From: an uncultured Spirochaetaceae bacterium
GTDB lineage: Bacteria > Spirochaetota > Spirochaetia > Treponematales > Treponemataceae
Direction: 5' to 3'
Assembly (NCBI GenBank): GCA_902772605.1
Contig: CACYBG010000313.1
Span: forward strand, 1-8,045
Length of the DNA: 8,045 nucleotides
This document shows positions 6,211 through 8,045 of the stretch, piece after piece (positions within the stretch are counted from its first letter, which is position 1; every line of letters starts with the position of its first letter). The notes below the pieces were generated by a model. That model had not been told where the DNA came from and searched no databases. It saw nothing but the letters and a program-made list of their open reading frames with translations. The position numbers were made by a program, and so were the translations under genes.

Positions 6211-6245
6211 AAAAAAAATCCCCAATCGGCATGGGCTTCATGGGG
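6211..6245 (-). terminator. Intrinsic terminator of the proA-proB operon
   Basis: Read on the - strand, CCCCA (6245-6241) pairs with TGGGG (6224-6220). A competing shorter hairpin, CCCA (6235-6232) with TGGG (6224-6221), is also possible. Either is followed by A and then eight Ts (6218-6211). It lies about 50 bases after the proB stop and should insulate the esterase-cdd unit from proAB transcription. Confidence 0.7.
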
Positions 6246-6294
6246 TAATCCGTTTAACGTTTATGTTCGAAAAAAATTTGTCAACCGTTGAAAA

Positions 6295-7116
6295 TCAGTT
6301 TGATGGAGCCGGACTGAACGCGGTTTTTTCATCTGCAACGAAAAGCGTTCCCTTGTGAGAGCCGTCCATCAGTGCGGAAAGATTCGTACTGCTGTTTGCC
6401 AGAATCATCGGGATGCCGGATGCAATGACTTTTTCCGCAGCCTGAATTTTTGTCTTGATTCCACCGGTTCCGAACGAATTTGTTTTTCCGAGCGTTATTG
6501 ATTTTAAAAGCTCCGGAATGTCGGTGACTTCTTCAACCAGTTTTGCATCAGGATTTGTCTTCGGATTGTCCGTGTAAACTCCGTCGATGTCGCTGAAAAG
6601 AACCAATGCGTCTGCACTCCAAAGTATTGCGGTCAATGCAGAAAGGTTGTCGTTGTCTCCGATGCTGTATTCTTCAAAAGAGACCGAATCGTTTTCATTG
6701 ATTATGGGGATGACGCCTTCATCAACCAGAGTGAAAAGCGTGTTCCTCATGTTGAGCGTGTGATGATAGTCTTCAAAATCTTCCTTCGTGAAAAGCAGTT
6801 GGGCTACGTGAAGACCTTTTTTTGCAAATGCACTTCGCCATCTGTTCATCAGCTCGACCTGTCCGATTGCACAGAGGGCCTGTCTGTAATGCATGTCCTT
6901 TTTGTGCGCCCATCCACTGATTGCGGAAAGACCTGCAACCTGCGCTCCAGACGATACGATGATTATCTGTTTTCCGAGCTCGGCAAGTGCGGCACAGCTT
7001 TCGGCAACGGAGTTTAAAAAATCCGCATTGATTGTTCCGTCGCTTTTTGCCAGGGAATTGCTTCCGAATTTTACGACTATTTTTTTTGCATCACTAAGAG
7101 TTTCCTGAATCGTCAT
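6295..7116 (-). CDS. proB: Glutamate 5-kinase, short form without PUA domain
   Basis: ProB phosphorylates L-glutamate with ATP to gamma-glutamyl phosphate, the first step of proline synthesis, in the cytoplasm. The 273 residues form one amino-acid-kinase domain: KFGSNSL (16-22), the VSSGA loop (54-58), NENDSV (140-145), IGDNDNLSA (152-160) for glutamate binding, LFSDIDGVYTDNP (173-185), and GTGGIKTKIQAA (216-227) for nucleotide binding. The E. coli enzyme is 367 residues with a C-terminal PUA domain; here the protein stops soon after the kinase fold, so this is a PUA-less form rather than a truncation, with a clean stop and a terminator after it. The start ATG overlaps the proA stop (ATGA, 7116-7113), which implies translational coupling and equal supply of both enzymes. 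Proline feedback inhibition is usual for the family but cannot be judged here. Confidence 0.95.
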   Translation of the reverse strand: MTIQETLSDAKKIVVKFGSNSLAKSDGTINADFLNSVAESCAALAELGKQIIIVSSGAQVAGLSAISGWAHKKDMHYRQALCAIGQVELMNRWRSAFAKKGLHVAQLLFTKEDFEDYHHTLNMRNTLFTLVDEGVIPIINENDSVSFEEYSIGDNDNLSALTAILWSADALVLFSDIDGVYTDNPKTNPDAKLVEEVTDIPELLKSITLGKTNSFGTGGIKTKIQAAEKVIASGIPMILANSSTNLSALMDGSHKGTLFVADEKTAFSPAPSN

Positions 7117-8045
7117 CTTGTCTGTCCGTCCCCGTCAATCAGAAATTTTGTTGTGGTCAAGGCCTTGATTCCCATCGGACCCCTTGCATGAAGTTTCTGA
7201 GTACTGATTCCCAATTCTGCACCGAATCCGAATTCTCCGCCGTCCGTAAATCTGGAACTTGCATTGACATAGACGCACGCCGCATCTACACGGTTTTGGA
7301 AAGCACGGGCATTTGCACGGTTGTTCGTAACGATTGTTTCACTGTGCTTCGTGTTGTGCGTGTTGATGAAATCAATCGCTTCATCTATGGTTTCGACTGT
7401 CTTGACTGCGAGCGTAAAATCAAGGAATTCAAATCCGTAATCAGAGTCTTCCGCGTGGACGAGTTTTCCGCCGTCAACAGATTTTTCAAGGAGCGAGTAT
7501 GAAAAATCATCCGCCTTGATTAGGACTTTGTTTTCAAAAGCCTGTGCCATTTTCGGAAGGAAATCGCTTGCGACCTTTTTGTTGACCAGCACGGTTTCAA
7601 TTGCGTTGCATGCTCCGGGTCTCTGCATCTTTGCATTCTGTGCGATTTTTGCGGCCATATCCAAATCGGCATCTGAATCGACGTAAAGGTGACATACTCC
7701 GCTGCCGGTTTCGATTACGGGAATCTTTGCATTGTCAACGACGGTCTTAATCAGCTTGGCACCTCCGCGTGGAAGCACTACATCGATTTTGCCCGTTGCT
7801 TCAAGAATCTGGTTTACGTCTGAATGGTCTGTGCTTTCACAAAGATAGATTGCATCCGGCACTCCGTCTTCACCTGCATTTTTAAGTCCATCGACAATTG
7901 CGTCCGTAATTGCACGGTTTGATTCAAGTGCAGAGGATGAGCCCCTCAAAAGGATTGCGTTTCCGCTTTTATATGCGAGGGAAAATGCATCGACCGTAAC
8001 GTTAGGACGGCTTTCATAGATTATTGCAACCACTCCAAGAGGAAC
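7113..8045 (-). CDS. proA: Glutamate-5-semialdehyde dehydrogenase (gamma-glutamyl phosphate reductase), 5' end cut by window
   Basis: ProA reduces gamma-glutamyl phosphate with NADPH to glutamate-5-semialdehyde, which cyclises to pyrroline-5-carboxylate for proline synthesis. The frame is open to the window edge, so 310 C-terminal residues are visible and about 109 N-terminal ones are missing by comparison with E. coli ProA. The GTG at 8033 is an internal Val in VPLGVVAIIYESRPNVT, not a start. Family landmarks are that segment, SGNAILLRGSS, VIETGSGVCHLYVD, the catalytic cysteine in QRPGACNAIET (codon 7610-7608, visible residue 146), and the C-terminal GPMGIKALTTTKF. The TGA stop overlaps the proB ATG. 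The order proA then proB reverses the proB-proA order of E. coli; no proC is visible. Nothing suggests loss of function. Confidence 0.96.
   Translation of the reverse strand, partial: VPLGVVAIIYESRPNVTVDAFSLAYKSGNAILLRGSSSALESNRAITDAIVDGLKNAGEDGVPDAIYLCESTDHSDVNQILEATGKIDVVLPRGGAKLIKTVVDNAKIPVIETGSGVCHLYVDSDADLDMAAKIAQNAKMQRPGACNAIETVLVNKKVASDFLPKMAQAFENKVLIKADDFSYSLLEKSVDGGKLVHAEDSDYGFEFLDFTLAVKTVETIDEAIDFINTHNTKHSETIVTNNRANARAFQNRVDAACVYVNASSRFTDGGEFGFGAELGISTQKLHARGPMGIKALTTTKFLIDGDGQTR

Noticed and set aside
6279..6284. Perfect TTGACA -35 box on the - strand
   Set aside because: No -10 box lies at 16-18 bases, and it sits upstream of the proAB terminator, so it would not serve the esterase well. 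Probably chance.
7188..7502. 104-residue + strand open frame inside proA
   Set aside because: It is antisense to strongly conserved proA coding sequence, has no recognisable protein features and is a frame shadow.

Overview
The window looks like chromosomal DNA of a spirochaete, most probably a host-associated Treponema. The reasons are a CHASE2-type class III adenylate cyclase beside a small exported FecR-like protein, a short glutamate 5-kinase without a PUA domain, moderate GC, and A/T-rich intergenic DNA. This is an inference from gene content; there is no rRNA or other marker to prove it. I see no tRNA, rRNA, CRISPR array, insertion sequence, phage gene or attachment site.

Left half, + strand (1-4353). 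The window opens inside a gene whose product ends in a single C-terminal membrane helix with a basic tail. A 192-base gap containing a strong UUCG-capped hairpin leads to a small secreted FecR-like protein (841-1248) with a clear AGGAGG ribosome binding site. A 246-base, hairpin-rich gap with an intrinsic terminator follows. Next comes a 952-residue membrane-bound adenylate cyclase (1495-4353): an N-terminal helix, an enlarged periplasmic CHASE2 domain, three membrane helices, a complete class IIIb catalytic domain, and a helical TPR-like tail. These three genes look like an envelope-sensing and cAMP-signalling cluster, although only the cyclase activity is firmly supported.

Centre (4354-4448). 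The cyclase gene and the minus-strand genes converge on one hairpin flanked by A and T runs, which should terminate transcription in both directions.

Right half, - strand (4449-8045). Reading along the - strand, a 5'-truncated proA overlaps proB by four bases (ATGA). This pair makes glutamate-5-semialdehyde for proline synthesis and ends at a T8 intrinsic terminator (6211-6245). After a roughly 290-base gap comes a two-gene unit: an SGNH/CE2-type carbohydrate esterase without a convincing signal peptide, then cytidine deaminase (cdd) 34 bases further on. These four are housekeeping or scavenging genes with no evident link to the cyclase cluster.

I do not see a clearly new system. The parts most worth following up are the family-atypical insertions in the cyclase, its pairing with the FecR-like protein, and the structured untranslated regions around that protein's gene.
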